A stretch of DNA of 64,000 nt from Candidatus Neomarinimicrobiota bacterium. GTDB taxonomy: Bacteria; Fidelibacterota; UBA8477; JABMPR01. How positions within the stretch are numbered: the stretch's first letter is position 1; each line of letters opens with the position of its first letter. The notes under the pieces were generated by a model. That model ran no database searches, was not told the origin of the DNA, and saw only the letters and a program-made list of their open reading frames with translations. Shown in pieces: positions 8,048 to 15,684 of the stretch. The stretch is from assembly GCA_016784545.1 (NCBI GenBank), contig JADHUM010000001.1, positions 62,001 to 126,000 on the forward strand, read 5' to 3'. Position numbers and translations under genes: made by a program.

Positions 8048-10021
8048 ATGAATGCTGAAGCCTATTTAGCCTTAACCCCGGAAGCCATTAAAATCCTGAA
8101 AGGAAATGGCTGCTGGTCAAGAAGCTGGCCCAAGGTGAAAGTAACCAAAGGCTTTGACCCCACACGTATCGCTGGAACCATTTTTCGAGGGGAGGTTCGA
8201 ATTGGAAGCCTCGATGGGGAGTTCGTACCCCGCGATGGTATTAGACGCTATGCTGGAATATTTGACGCCAACCTCCACAATGTCATAATTGGTGACAACT
8301 GCCATATTTCCAACGTCAATGGCTGGCTTTCCAACCTGATTATTGAAGACAATGTGCTCCTGGAAAATGTCGGGTCCATTGTATGTCAGGGAGAAACCAG
8401 TTTCGGGAACGGTCATGCCATTGAAGTCCTTAACGAGGGCGGGGGCCGTGAACTCAAGATCACAGCCATGACAAGTGCCCAGACTGCCTATCTTTCAACC
8501 ATGTATCGCCATGATGCTGAACTGATCAAAGCCCTGGATCAAATCGCTGAGAATTATGCTGGAAGCGTTCGTTCCGATCGAGCTATTATTGGTGAGGGGG
8601 CGAAATTATTTCACTGTCAGAACATTGTGAATGTGAATATTGGACAAGGTGCCATCCTCAGGGGTATTCAGAACCTGAAAGAGGGCACCATCGCCTCATC
8701 TCATGCAGCTCCCACATTTGTTGGTGATGGCGTGATTGCCAAAGACTTCATCATTCAAAAGGGTGCCCATGTATCAGATGGAGCACTGCTTGCCTCAACT
8801 TTAATCGGTGAAGCATCTAAAGTTGGCAAGCAATTCTCAGCTGAAAACTCAGTCATGTTTTGTAACTCGGAGGGATTCCATAGTGAAGTCTGCTCCATCT
8901 TTGGTGGTCCTTATACCGTAACCCATCATCGCTCAACACTCCTGATTGCAGGCATGTTTTCCTTCTTTAATGCTGGCAGCGGCACCAACCAATCAAACCA
9001 TATGTACAAGTTGGGACCGCTGCATCAGGGGATTCTAGAGCGAGGCAGCAAAACCGGCTCCTCTTCCTATCTCCTCTGGCCATCGCGAGTGGGGGCATTT
9101 TCAGCTATCATGGGCAAGCACTACGCCAATTTTGACAGCTCTGACTTCCCCTTCTCCTATGTCAATGAGGATGGTGGTCAATCTACCCTGGTGCCAGGGA
9201 TGAATTTTTTCACGGTAGGAACCATGCGTGATGGCTTGAAGTGGCCAACGCGTGATGGACGTAAAAATTCAGATAAGCTGGATCAACTCAATTTTGAAGT
9301 GCTTTCACCCTACACAGGCCAAAAAATGATGCAGGGACAATCCATCCTTCTGGATTTATATGCTGAAGCAGCAAAAGGCCAGGAGTATGTTAGCCACCAG
9401 GGCATTCTCATTAAGCGTCTGCTCTTGAAAACCTGTAGTCGTTATTACCGCCTGGCACTAGAAAAATATTTAGGGGATGCCCTGGTTGCCAGGCTGGTTG
9501 CAAATCCACCCAAGGAATTAAAGGCTTTGACCGCTCCAATTGATGGCGCAGAGGACGGCAACAGCAACTGGGTTGATGTCTCAGGCCTCCTGTGCGCTCA
9601 ACCCAGACTCAATAAATTAATCGAAGCAATTAAGGCTGGAGAAGTGACCACACTGGTCTCTCTCCAAAAAGAGCTGCAAAAGATTCATGACAGCTATGAA
9701 GTGGATGAATGGTCCTGGGTTCAGCAGGCCATCCCACAGGTCTTCGGCTTTGAATCCATCACCTCAGAAAACCTTAAAACCGTCCTGGAAAAATGGAAGG
9801 TCTCCTCGAACAAACTGCTCAATATGGTAGAGATGGATGCCTCTAAGGAATTTGAGGGGAATGTAAGAATCGGGTTTGGCATTGATGGACACCAGGATGA
9901 TGATTTTGATAAAGTTCGGGGGAAATTCGAATCCAACTCGTTTAAAAAGCAATTAGATGAGATGAGAGAGTCGATGGAAAGCAATTATGACCGAAGTCAG
10001 AGCATCTTGAAAAATTTATAA
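8048..10021 (+). CDS. DUF4954 family left-handed beta-helix protein
   Basis: A 657-residue cytoplasmic protein of a family abundant in Bacteroidota and relatives and of unknown function. Residues about 75-125 ('NVIIGDNCHISNV...LIIEDNVLLENVGSI') and 180-275 show hexapeptide-repeat periodicity of the left-handed beta-helix seen in sugar-nucleotide acyltransferases. A conserved central region follows ('MFCNSEGFHSEVCSIFGGPYTVTHHRSTLLIAGMF' lies around 280-315, rich in Cys and His). The C-terminal third is helical. It has no recognisable acyl-CoA signature I can name. It starts 18 nt after acpP (GGAG site) and is followed 12 nt later by nagB. Inference: an acyl-ACP- or amino-sugar-related role, because hexapeptide acyltransferases such as LpxA use acyl-ACP and GlcNAc nucleotides. 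Confidence 0.75.
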   Translation: MNAEAYLALTPEAIKILKGNGCWSRSWPKVKVTKGFDPTRIAGTIFRGEVRIGSLDGEFVPRDGIRRYAGIFDANLHNVIIGDNCHISNVNGWLSNLIIEDNVLLENVGSIVCQGETSFGNGHAIEVLNEGGGRELKITAMTSAQTAYLSTMYRHDAELIKALDQIAENYAGSVRSDRAIIGEGAKLFHCQNIVNVNIGQGAILRGIQNLKEGTIASSHAAPTFVGDGVIAKDFIIQKGAHVSDGALLASTLIGEASKVGKQFSAENSVMFCNSEGFHSEVCSIFGGPYTVTHHRSTLLIAGMFSFFNAGSGTNQSNHMYKLGPLHQGILERGSKTGSSSYLLWPSRVGAFSAIMGKHYANFDSSDFPFSYVNEDGGQSTLVPGMNFFTVGTMRDGLKWPTRDGRKNSDKLDQLNFEVLSPYTGQKMMQGQSILLDLYAEAAKGQEYVSHQGILIKRLLLKTCSRYYRLALEKYLGDALVARLVANPPKELKALTAPIDGAEDGNSNWVDVSGLLCAQPRLNKLIEAIKAGEVTTLVSLQKELQKIHDSYEVDEWSWVQQAIPQVFGFESITSENLKTVLEKWKVSSNKLLNMVEMDASKEFEGNVRIGFGIDGHQDDDFDKVRGKFESNSFKKQLDEMRESMESNYDRSQSILKNL

Positions 10022-10033
10022 ACTGGAGAAAAA

Positions 10034-10840
10034 ATGAGACTTATTATTCAACCCGATTATGATCGACTGAGCAATTGGACCGCCCATTATATTGCAAAGT
10101 GTATCAACGATTTTGCCCCGACAAAAGACAAACCTTTTGTATTGGGACTGCCCACTGGATCCTCACCGGTTGGGACCTACAAGGAAGTTGTTAGGCTGGT
10201 GAAAGAAGACCGTGTCTCCTTTGAAAACGTCATCACCTTTAACATGGATGAATATGTCAATATTCGTGAGGGCCACCCTGAAAGTTATCATTCATTCATG
10301 CGACAAAATCTGTTCAACCACATTGGTATTCCAGAGGAGAACATCAATATCCTGGATGGGAATGCAAAAGATCTGGTCGCCGAATGTGATGCCTTCGAAG
10401 CCAAGATAAAATCAGTTGGGGGCATTCGCCTTTTTCTGGGGGGAATTGGACCGGACGGGCACCTCGCCTTTAATGAGCCCGGCTCCTCTCTTCACTCCAG
10501 GACACGGGTGAAAACCTTGACCTACGATACACGTATTGCCAACTCCCGTTTTTTTGGGAATGATATTGAGTCGGTCCCCAAACTCGCTTTAACCGTTGGT
10601 GTCGGTACCGTTACTGACTCCCTGGAGGTCGTTTTAATTGTCAATGGTCACTCCAAAGCCAGAGCACTTTATAAGATGATTGAAGAAGGCGTCAACCATA
10701 TGTGGACATCTTCAGCCCTCCAATTGCACCCAAAATCCATGGTCGTGTGTGACGAGGATGCCACCTACGAGCTCAAACATGGAACCTATCGTTATTTTAA
10801 AGATATTGAGCAGAAAAATCTGGAACCATTTACCATTTAG
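10034..10840 (+). CDS. nagB: Glucosamine-6-phosphate deaminase
   Basis: Converts glucosamine 6-phosphate to fructose 6-phosphate and ammonia. The 268-residue length matches NagB. Signatures: '[15 protein letters not shown]' (phosphate binding, about 38-52), '[21 protein letters not shown]' with the catalytic Asp and the lid, '[21 protein letters not shown]' (active-site Asp and His about 136-156) and '[10 protein letters not shown]'. A GGAG site lies 6 nt before the ATG. Last gene of the pta-ackA-acpP-DUF4954-nagB run, followed by a terminator-like hairpin. It feeds amino-sugar carbon into glycolysis or, in reverse, into cell-wall precursors. Confidence 0.94.
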   Translation: MRLIIQPDYDRLSNWTAHYIAKCINDFAPTKDKPFVLGLPTGSSPVGTYKEVVRLVKEDRVSFENVITFNMDEYVNIREGHPESYHSFMRQNLFNHIGIPEENINILDGNAKDLVAECDAFEAKIKSVGGIRLFLGGIGPDGHLAFNEPGSSLHSRTRVKTLTYDTRIANSRFFGNDIESVPKLALTVGVGTVTDSLEVVLIVNGHSKARALYKMIEEGVNHMWTSSALQLHPKSMVVCDEDATYELKHGTYRYFKDIEQKNLEPFTI

Positions 10841-10871
10841 TTAGCGGTGATGTGTACACCTACCTCCATAG

Positions 10872-10907
10872 AAGAGGCTGTCCCAAAAGGGCGGTCTTTT
10901 CTTTTTG
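10872..10907 (+). terminator. Terminator-like hairpin after nagB
   Basis: An imperfect stem around CCC-AAAA-GGG, with flanking AGAGG...TCTTT complementarity including G-U pairs, is followed by CTTTTCTTTTT. The stem has internal mismatches, so strength is uncertain; position 32 bp after the nagB stop supports it. Confidence 0.5.
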
Positions 10908-10922
10908 TTATGAGTGATAGGG

Positions 10923-11033
10923 TATAGAGGTATATGGGATTGTGCTTGTATATATGACTGTTAACATGATGGTTGTTCATGCAGAATCCCATATACCTCT
11001 ATAGCTAGCTTTAAAGCATATGAACAACATCAT
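10923..11033. repeat. Interleaved inverted repeats (A-B-A'-B' order)
   Basis: Arm A (10923-10941, TATAGAGGTATATGGGATT) is perfectly complementary to A' (10985-11003). Arm B (10966-10980) is complementary to B' (11020-11033) over 14 bp with a single bulged G. The order A-B-A'-B' means the two helices cross, so the transcript could form either of two hairpins or a pseudoknot. No gene is present here. Confidence 0.8.
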
Positions 11034-11204
11034 TTCCAACGCCTTCCCTTTATTCCTGATGAAACTATGGTGGAAGACAGTTTTGGGGGGAGAGGAAAGT
11101 GTCATTGCGCTGTCTCCGTGAAATGATTTGGGTTCCAGTGACTTGAAAATGATGCTTTAGCTTGGATTTTAACTATATCTGTGATAATCCGTGCGAATCT
11201 GTGG

Positions 11205-11246
11205 CAAAAATAAAAAGAGGCCATCTCTTGTTATGAGACAGCCTCT
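11205..11246 (-). terminator. Rho-independent terminator of the selenoprotein gene
   Basis: On the minus strand AGAGGCTGTCTC and GAGATGGCCTCT form a 12-bp stem (two G-U pairs) around ATAACAA, followed by TTTTTATTTTT. It lies 36 bp after the TAA stop at 11283. Confidence 0.85.
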
Positions 11247-11282
11247 TCGTGGATTTAGTTCTATTATTTGAAGAGAGAACTG

Positions 11283-12128
11283 TTATTTAAGTAAAAGGAT
11301 TTTCCTCGTCTCCAGCCCTCGATTATGGGCAAGGGTGGCGATGTAGACACCACTTGGGAGCTCAGCGCCAGAGTCATCTCTGGAATTCCAGATTACCTGA
11401 TGTGAACCAGCCGAAAAGTTTGAAGCAAATAATTGCCGTACTTTACTGCCTTTCCCATCAAAGATTGATAAGGTCACAATACCTGAACGAGGTAGTTCAA
11501 ATTCAATCTGAGTTTCTCCATTAAAGGGATTGGGGAACACTGATATCAACTGGTGTTTTTCAGGAGATTCCGTCTCACCCACCGTCCCAGTCACTGATAG
11601 CAAGTCATCCAGAACCGCTGTTATTGCAGATTCATTAAATCCAATTGAGTTATACCAAACCACACCATCTGTATCGATGATAGTATTCCTTGGGATGGTC
11701 CCGTTACCAAAATCACTCCAGATACTGGAACCACGATCATCAGCTATGGGAAAAGTAGCTCCCAAGTTTGCCCAGGCCTGACAATTCAGAGAGTTAAAAT
11801 CATTTCCAAGCCCTACAATCAAGAGCCCCTCATGGTTTCGTTCTTGGTGAAAATCTTCCAGGTGCGGAACCTCCGCACGGCAATTACCTCACCAGGACTC
11901 AAAAAAATTCAGCCAGACCACACGAGTTACAACTCCGGCCTCTGGCGCCAATAACTCCCCCAGGGAGATGTTTCCAGCATCATTGGCACAGAAAGTCACA
12001 ACCCTGTCCCTGGTAGCCTGGGTAATGGTCTGACCCACGCTGTATTGAGCAAAAGCCGCTGATGCAAACATATTTAAACTTATGACAAGGGCGATGACGA
12101 GATGCCTTGACCTACCTGATTTTTTCAT
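11283..12128 (-). CDS. Probable exported selenoprotein: thioredoxin-like (TlpA/redoxin) with UxxC site and surface-sorting tail
   Basis: One frame of 281 codons interrupted only by a UGA at 11889-11891, read here as selenocysteine 80. ATG at 12128 has GGAG 5 nt upstream. Residues 1-28 are a signal peptide ('LVIALVISLNMFASAAFA-Q'). The redoxin domain follows: 'VVWLNFFESW-UGA-GNCRAEVPHLEDF', which aligns with the family motif 'NFWA.WC.PCR.E.P.L', so UGA occupies exactly the first, nucleophilic Cys of CxxC, giving U80-G-N-C83. The fold continues past it ('LLIVGLGNDF...TFPIADD...PRNTIIDTDGVVWY'). A C-terminal sorting domain starts 'FPNPFNGETQ' and ends 'RKILLLK'. A SECIS-type hairpin lies 17 nt after the UGA. 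The alternative is a Cys-to-stop point mutation in a fresh pseudogene, but the intact frame and hairpin argue against it. Confidence 0.8.
11862..11878 (-). promoter_or_regulatory. Putative bacterial SECIS element
   Basis: In the mRNA GUGCGGA-GGU-UCCGCAC is a perfect 7-bp stem closed by a GGU loop, beginning 10 nt after the UGA. The loop GGU starts 17 nt after the UGA; in E. coli fdhF, the reference element, the GGU loop starts 18 nt after the UGA. The apical GGU is the element SelB recognises. A bulged U in the 5' arm, present in fdhF, is not seen here. Confidence 0.75.
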
Positions 12129-12185
12129 ACCAACTCCATTCATATTTTTATTCGACCAAAGACGAATCCATTTTTCAGTACTAAA

Positions 12186-12215
12186 TTTAGACAATTATTC
12201 AAAATAAAGTGTCAA
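12186..12215 (-). promoter_or_regulatory. Putative promoter of the selenoprotein gene
   Basis: On the minus strand a perfect TTGACA (12215-12210) is followed after 18 nt by TCTAAA (12191-12186), a poor -10 match. The ATG is about 58 nt further on. Confidence 0.35.
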
Positions 12216-12395
12216 CTCAACGACATTTCAGTAAGTGATCCCAGGATTAAAAACAAGGCCTTTAATATGCTTTTCTGCGGTGTATCACTATAAGTAAAAA
12301 GATGAGATTTTTAGCTATTTGTCTTTCTTATTCCCTTAATTCAATAATATTTTAGGATATATTGCTCCGCACTTAAAATATTTCAGGAGATTAAT

Positions 12396-12857
12396 ATGAT
12401 AGACGATCGCGATATCCAGATATTGGAATTACTTCAGGAAAACGGACGCGCCACAGCCAGCGAAATCGCCAGGGTTGTACAACTCTCAATCCCCGCAATT
12501 GGCGAGCGGATTAAAAAACTCACAGAAAAAGGCCTCATTAAGGGTTATTCAACAGTACTGGATCATAAAAAAGCGGGGCTAGACCTCACGGCCTTCGTCT
12601 TTATTGTCAGTGAACACTCCGATCACTATGACAAATTTGTTGAAAAAGCTGCCAGCTCGAAATCAGTTCTTGAGTGTCACTCCATCATCGGAGGTGGCTC
12701 CCACATTCTCAAGGTCAGGGCCAGAAATTCACAGGCCCTGGAAGATCTACTGTATGAAATCCAGAATTGGCCAGGAGTTAATCGCACACAATCCAACCTG
12801 GTTCTATCTACCTATAAAGAAAGTACTGCAATTGATCTCCAGACGCTAATAGCATAG
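12396..12857 (+). CDS. Lrp/AsnC family transcriptional regulator
   Basis: A 153-residue DNA-binding regulator. An N-terminal winged helix-turn-helix occupies residues 1-60 ('DIQILELLQENGRATASEIARVVQLSIPAIGERIKKLTEKGLIKGYS'-type sequence), and a C-terminal RAM/ACT-like ligand domain occupies about 65-150, with 'SIIGGGSHILKVRARNSQALEDLL'. Such proteins sense amino acids and form octamers. A CAGGAG site precedes the ATG. It is followed on the same strand by glnA, with an inverted repeat at 12946-12975 in between, so control of nitrogen assimilation is a reasonable inference. Ligand unknown. Confidence 0.88.
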   Translation: MIDDRDIQILELLQENGRATASEIARVVQLSIPAIGERIKKLTEKGLIKGYSTVLDHKKAGLDLTAFVFIVSEHSDHYDKFVEKAASSKSVLECHSIIGGGSHILKVRARNSQALEDLLYEIQNWPGVNRTQSNLVLSTYKESTAIDLQTLIA

Positions 12858-12945
12858 ACCTCGACAATTCTGAACTATTCTGACCATTTCCCCATATTTA
12901 CTTTAATTATTTAAACAATATCCTGTAACATCTTAAATATTTATT

Positions 12946-12975
12946 GACAATTGACTGATATGCTTGTTAATTGTC
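12946..12975. promoter_or_regulatory. Inverted repeat in the glnA promoter region, candidate regulator site
   Basis: GACAATT (12946-12952) and AATTGTC (12969-12975) form a perfect 7-bp inverted repeat with 16 nt between. It overlaps a TTGACA box (12944-12949) about 80 bp upstream of glnA. The neighbouring Lrp-type regulator is the obvious candidate to bind; this is inference. Confidence 0.4.
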
Positions 12976-13031
12976 TGTCATGATACTCAGGGATACCAAA
13001 AAATCAATCGTTCCAGTAAGGAGTCTTTCTC

Positions 13032-14042
13032 GTGGCAAAAATTAAAGCTGAATATATCTGGATTGATGGGCATAAACCCACATCCAAGCTTCGTTCAAAA
13101 ACAAAAATTATTGAGGGACCCATCACATCACTAGACCAGATTCCAGAATGGGGCTTTGATGGCTCCAGTACCAATCAGGCTGTGGGGCATGATAGCGATC
13201 GCTCATTGCACCCGGTTTCCTTCTATCCAGACCCCATACGCGGAGGCGATCATATTCTCGTCATGAATGCAGTGGCCTACCCCGATGGAAAGTCTCACGA
13301 ATCGAACAAACGTGATCACCTCGTTGAAATAGCTAAAAAATACGAAGTCGAAGAATCCTGGTTTGGAATTGAACAGGAATACACTTTTTTTCAGGGTCGC
13401 GCCCCTCTGGGCTGGCCTGATGGCGGTTACCCCGCTCCACAGGGACCTTTTTATTGTGGTGTCGGTGCTGATGAAGTTTTTGGTCGCGATATAGTAGAAG
13501 ATCACATGGAAGCCTGTCTTCGTGCTGGCATTGGTATTTCTGGTGTTAATGCTGAAGTGATGCCTGGTCAGTGGGAATTCCAGATTGGACCATTGGGACC
13601 TCTGGAGAGTGGCGATCAGTTGTGGATTGCCCGTTGGTTGCTCTATCGTATAGCTGAAGAATATGGTGTCAATGCCAGCATTCATCCAAAACCGGTTAAG
13701 GGTGATTGGAATGGAGCAGGTGCCCATACCAATTTCAGCACCAAAGCCATGCGTGAAACTGGTGGATATGATGTGGTGGAAGCAGCCTGTAAAAAATTAG
13801 CTAAAAAACATGAAGAGCATATTGCGGTTTATGGTGCTCATAATGAAGAGCGCCTCACAGGTCTGCATGAGACTTGTTCCATTCACGAGTTCCGTTATGG
13901 CGTGAGCGACCGTGGCGCATCCATTAGAATTCCGCTTCAAACCGTGAAAGATGGCAAGGGTTATCTGGAGGATCGTCGTCCTTCAGCCAATATGGATCCG
14001 TATGAAGTTTGTGCCATTTTGTTGGAGACTGTCTGTTCCTAA
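13032..14042 (+). CDS. glnA: Glutamine synthetase, type II (eukaryote-like)
   Basis: Makes glutamine from glutamate, ammonia and ATP. At 336 residues it is far shorter than bacterial GSI (about 470) or GSIII (about 700). It carries GSII motifs: 'WGFDGSSTNQAVGHDSDRSL' (about 38-57), 'WFGIEQEYTFF' (metal-binding Glu), 'GPFYCGVGADEVFGRDIVEDHMEACL', 'GVNAEVMPGQWEFQIGP' and 'GDWNGAGAHTNFSTKAMRE'. The last ends in the glutamate/ATP-binding 'DRGASIRIP' region (about 296-304). The start is GTG with AGGAG 9 nt upstream. GSII lacks the adenylylation site of GSI, so control must be by transcription or feedback; an Lrp-like gene and an inverted repeat lie just upstream. A terminator follows. Confidence 0.92.
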   Translation: MAKIKAEYIWIDGHKPTSKLRSKTKIIEGPITSLDQIPEWGFDGSSTNQAVGHDSDRSLHPVSFYPDPIRGGDHILVMNAVAYPDGKSHESNKRDHLVEIAKKYEVEESWFGIEQEYTFFQGRAPLGWPDGGYPAPQGPFYCGVGADEVFGRDIVEDHMEACLRAGIGISGVNAEVMPGQWEFQIGPLGPLESGDQLWIARWLLYRIAEEYGVNASIHPKPVKGDWNGAGAHTNFSTKAMRETGGYDVVEAACKKLAKKHEEHIAVYGAHNEERLTGLHETCSIHEFRYGVSDRGASIRIPLQTVKDGKGYLEDRRPSANMDPYEVCAILLETVCS

Positions 14043-14070
14043 AGACTTCTCCCCTTCATTTGGATTAACA

Positions 14071-14102
14071 AAGCCACCTCTGTCAATAGGGGTGGTTTTT
14101 TT
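14071..14102 (+). terminator. Rho-independent terminator of glnA
   Basis: CCACCTC and GGGGTGG form a 7-bp stem (one G-U pair), extendable by AAG/TTT, around TGTCAATA, and are followed by seven T. It starts 28 bp after the glnA stop. Confidence 0.85.
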
Positions 14103-14118
14103 ATCATTTATAAAGGGA

Positions 14119-15522
14119 TTAACGATAATCCAACGCCGCTTGTACATCGCTGTCATCTGGAGAACTCCCCCGGTTCTCCAACTCCTGCTTGATCAAGTCA
14201 AGCTGTTCTAAAAGTACCAAGCTATTGGTATCTGAGGATAATTCTTTCACAGCAGCTTTATCAATAAATAAACTTTTAATTGCCTCGGCAACACGACCTG
14301 GCTGGTAAAACCCCGGTTCTATGTAGGAGCTTAGAGCATGCAACTTGATGTGCATCCTACCATCCCGCAGTAGGCTCTCATAGCTGTACGCCCTGACGGA
14401 ATCAGGTTGGACCCGCCCGGTGCCAATCACGGAGTTGTACATTGAGGTGAAACCAGCCTCTACATCTGTGAATGGTAGCTTGGTCGAAGTATAGCCGGTA
14501 AAGGGCATTTCAACCGTACTCTGAAGCAGGATGGTACTCGATTGTTTTCCTGAATAAACAACACTCTCAAATGATTTGCCTGGGTTGATAAAGAGACAGT
14601 GACTGGCAAGCGCCTTTGATTCATACTTTAGGGCCAGTGCTGATCCTCTTAGACATCTGTTCTTGATAAAGAGTACATCCTCAAAAACAGTATCCGACCA
14701 ATTCCGGAGATAGGCTGCCCCGCCCAGTGTAGTACCGACATTTTCCATGAAAATGACATTACGAAGGATAGACTGAGATTTTTCTTTGCCATAATATCCA
14801 CCACCAACATCAGCGGAATAATTTCCATACAGGAGGCTGTTCTCCAAAAGAATGGAGGATTTAAAACAATAAATACCACCTCCGCCGCCAGTTCTGCATT
14901 TATTCCTGGCAATAATCAGATTGGACAAATGGGGATTTGACTCAACAATATGAAAGCCACCGCCGTATCTTGCAGCGCCACCCTGGACCGTCAGGCCAAC
15001 AATAGCAACCGGGCTGAGTTCAGTTTTCATAATGGAAATGACTGATGTGGAACCATCTCCGATAATTCTTGTGCTATAAATATCCTCGCCATCCTTAGAA
15101 ATGAGATATCTTGAGCCCACCGTAATTGATTGGGGACCATTTATGGTGATATTCTCATGATAATCCCCAGGTGCAATCAGGACAGTATCACCCTCGTCAG
15201 CTGCCGCAATGGCGGACATGATCGTTGGATAATCTTCGGGGACACATCTACGGGTTTGGATACAGGAGGATTGTGTATTCTCCTCTTTTGAGGAATCTGG
15301 TTCCACTTCCTCAATGGCGGTTTCAGACTCCACTTCTTCTTTTGACTTATCAGCTTTGTGTAGATCGGGATGTTCGATATCCGTATAGAACAACGTTTTC
15401 TGTACAGGTGGTTTCACCGTGCTGGGTTGATCCACCTTCGATGTCCCCTGGTTTTCAGAGCACCCGCTAATGCAACAAAAGAGTATTGCTGTAAAGAGAT
15501 AGAGTTTCAATTTCCGATTCAC
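14119..15522 (-). CDS. Lipoprotein with right-handed parallel beta-helix domain
   Basis: A 467-residue predicted lipoprotein. The start is placed at GTG 15522, which has AGGGG 8 nt upstream and directly precedes a lipoprotein signal ('LYLFTAILFCCISGC', lipobox ISGC). Upstream in-frame codons lack such a signal. A Pro/Glu/Ser-rich linker follows (about 30-85). The next part resembles pectate-lyase/NosD-type repeats: 'DYPTIMSAIAAADEGDTVLIAPGDYHENITI', then rungs such as 'GGGFHIVESNPHLSNLIIARNKCRTGGGGGIYC' and 'LLYGNYSADVGGGYYG', about 90-300. This fold is common in surface polysaccharide-binding proteins. The C-terminal 100 residues have no clear match. No catalytic residues can be named. Downstream of the ABC exporter pair, 160 bp away. 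Confidence 0.75.
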   Translation of the reverse strand: MNRKLKLYLFTAILFCCISGCSENQGTSKVDQPSTVKPPVQKTLFYTDIEHPDLHKADKSKEEVESETAIEEVEPDSSKEENTQSSCIQTRRCVPEDYPTIMSAIAAADEGDTVLIAPGDYHENITINGPQSITVGSRYLISKDGEDIYSTRIIGDGSTSVISIMKTELSPVAIVGLTVQGGAARYGGGFHIVESNPHLSNLIIARNKCRTGGGGGIYCFKSSILLENSLLYGNYSADVGGGYYGKEKSQSILRNVIFMENVGTTLGGAAYLRNWSDTVFEDVLFIKNRCLRGSALALKYESKALASHCLFINPGKSFESVVYSGKQSSTILLQSTVEMPFTGYTSTKLPFTDVEAGFTSMYNSVIGTGRVQPDSVRAYSYESLLRDGRMHIKLHALSSYIEPGFYQPGRVAEAIKSLFIDKAAVKELSSDTNSLVLLEQLDLIKQELENRGSSPDDSDVQAALDYR

Positions 15523-15684
15523 TGAATTGTCCCCTCGCTTGTAATGGCATCTTGTAGACAGAAGCTCTAATCTAGAGTTTTGATGGATTTCTACAAGTCG
15601 GTTTCTAAGGAGACGCCAATTTAGCACGGCAGGCGATTGTAGAATCGCTAGACATGTTAAAGGGCAATATGATTTAGTTTAACC

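Larger units (their letters stand above)
10871..11248. repeat. Gene-free segment bounded by 12-bp inverted repeats that are part of two facing terminators
   Basis: GAAGAGGCTGTC at 10871-10882 is repeated exactly in inverse orientation at 11237-11248 (GACAGCCTCTTC). Each copy is also one arm of a terminator hairpin pointing into the segment. The roughly 440-bp gap between nagB and the selenoprotein gene holds these, the interleaved repeats at 10923-11033 and no open frame of note. It could be a decayed miniature element or two copies of one dispersed terminator sequence. Confidence 0.6.

Noticed and set aside
10923-11003. Insertion-sequence end or transposon
   Set aside because: No transposase frame or target-site duplication; the repeats are interleaved, unlike terminal repeats of an IS.
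11283-12194. Two separate genes, or a pseudogene, in place of one selenoprotein frame
   Set aside because: The two frames are in identical phase, the break is a lone TGA at the catalytic Cys, no other stop or frameshift is present, and a SECIS-type hairpin follows. A point-mutated pseudogene cannot be excluded without the rest of the genome, but it explains less. The downstream half starts only at an internal TTG without a ribosome-binding site.
15522-15627. Longer start of the beta-helix lipoprotein
   Set aside because: The GTG at 15522 has AGGGG at 8 nt and starts directly before a lipoprotein signal; the upstream extension is charged and would bury it.
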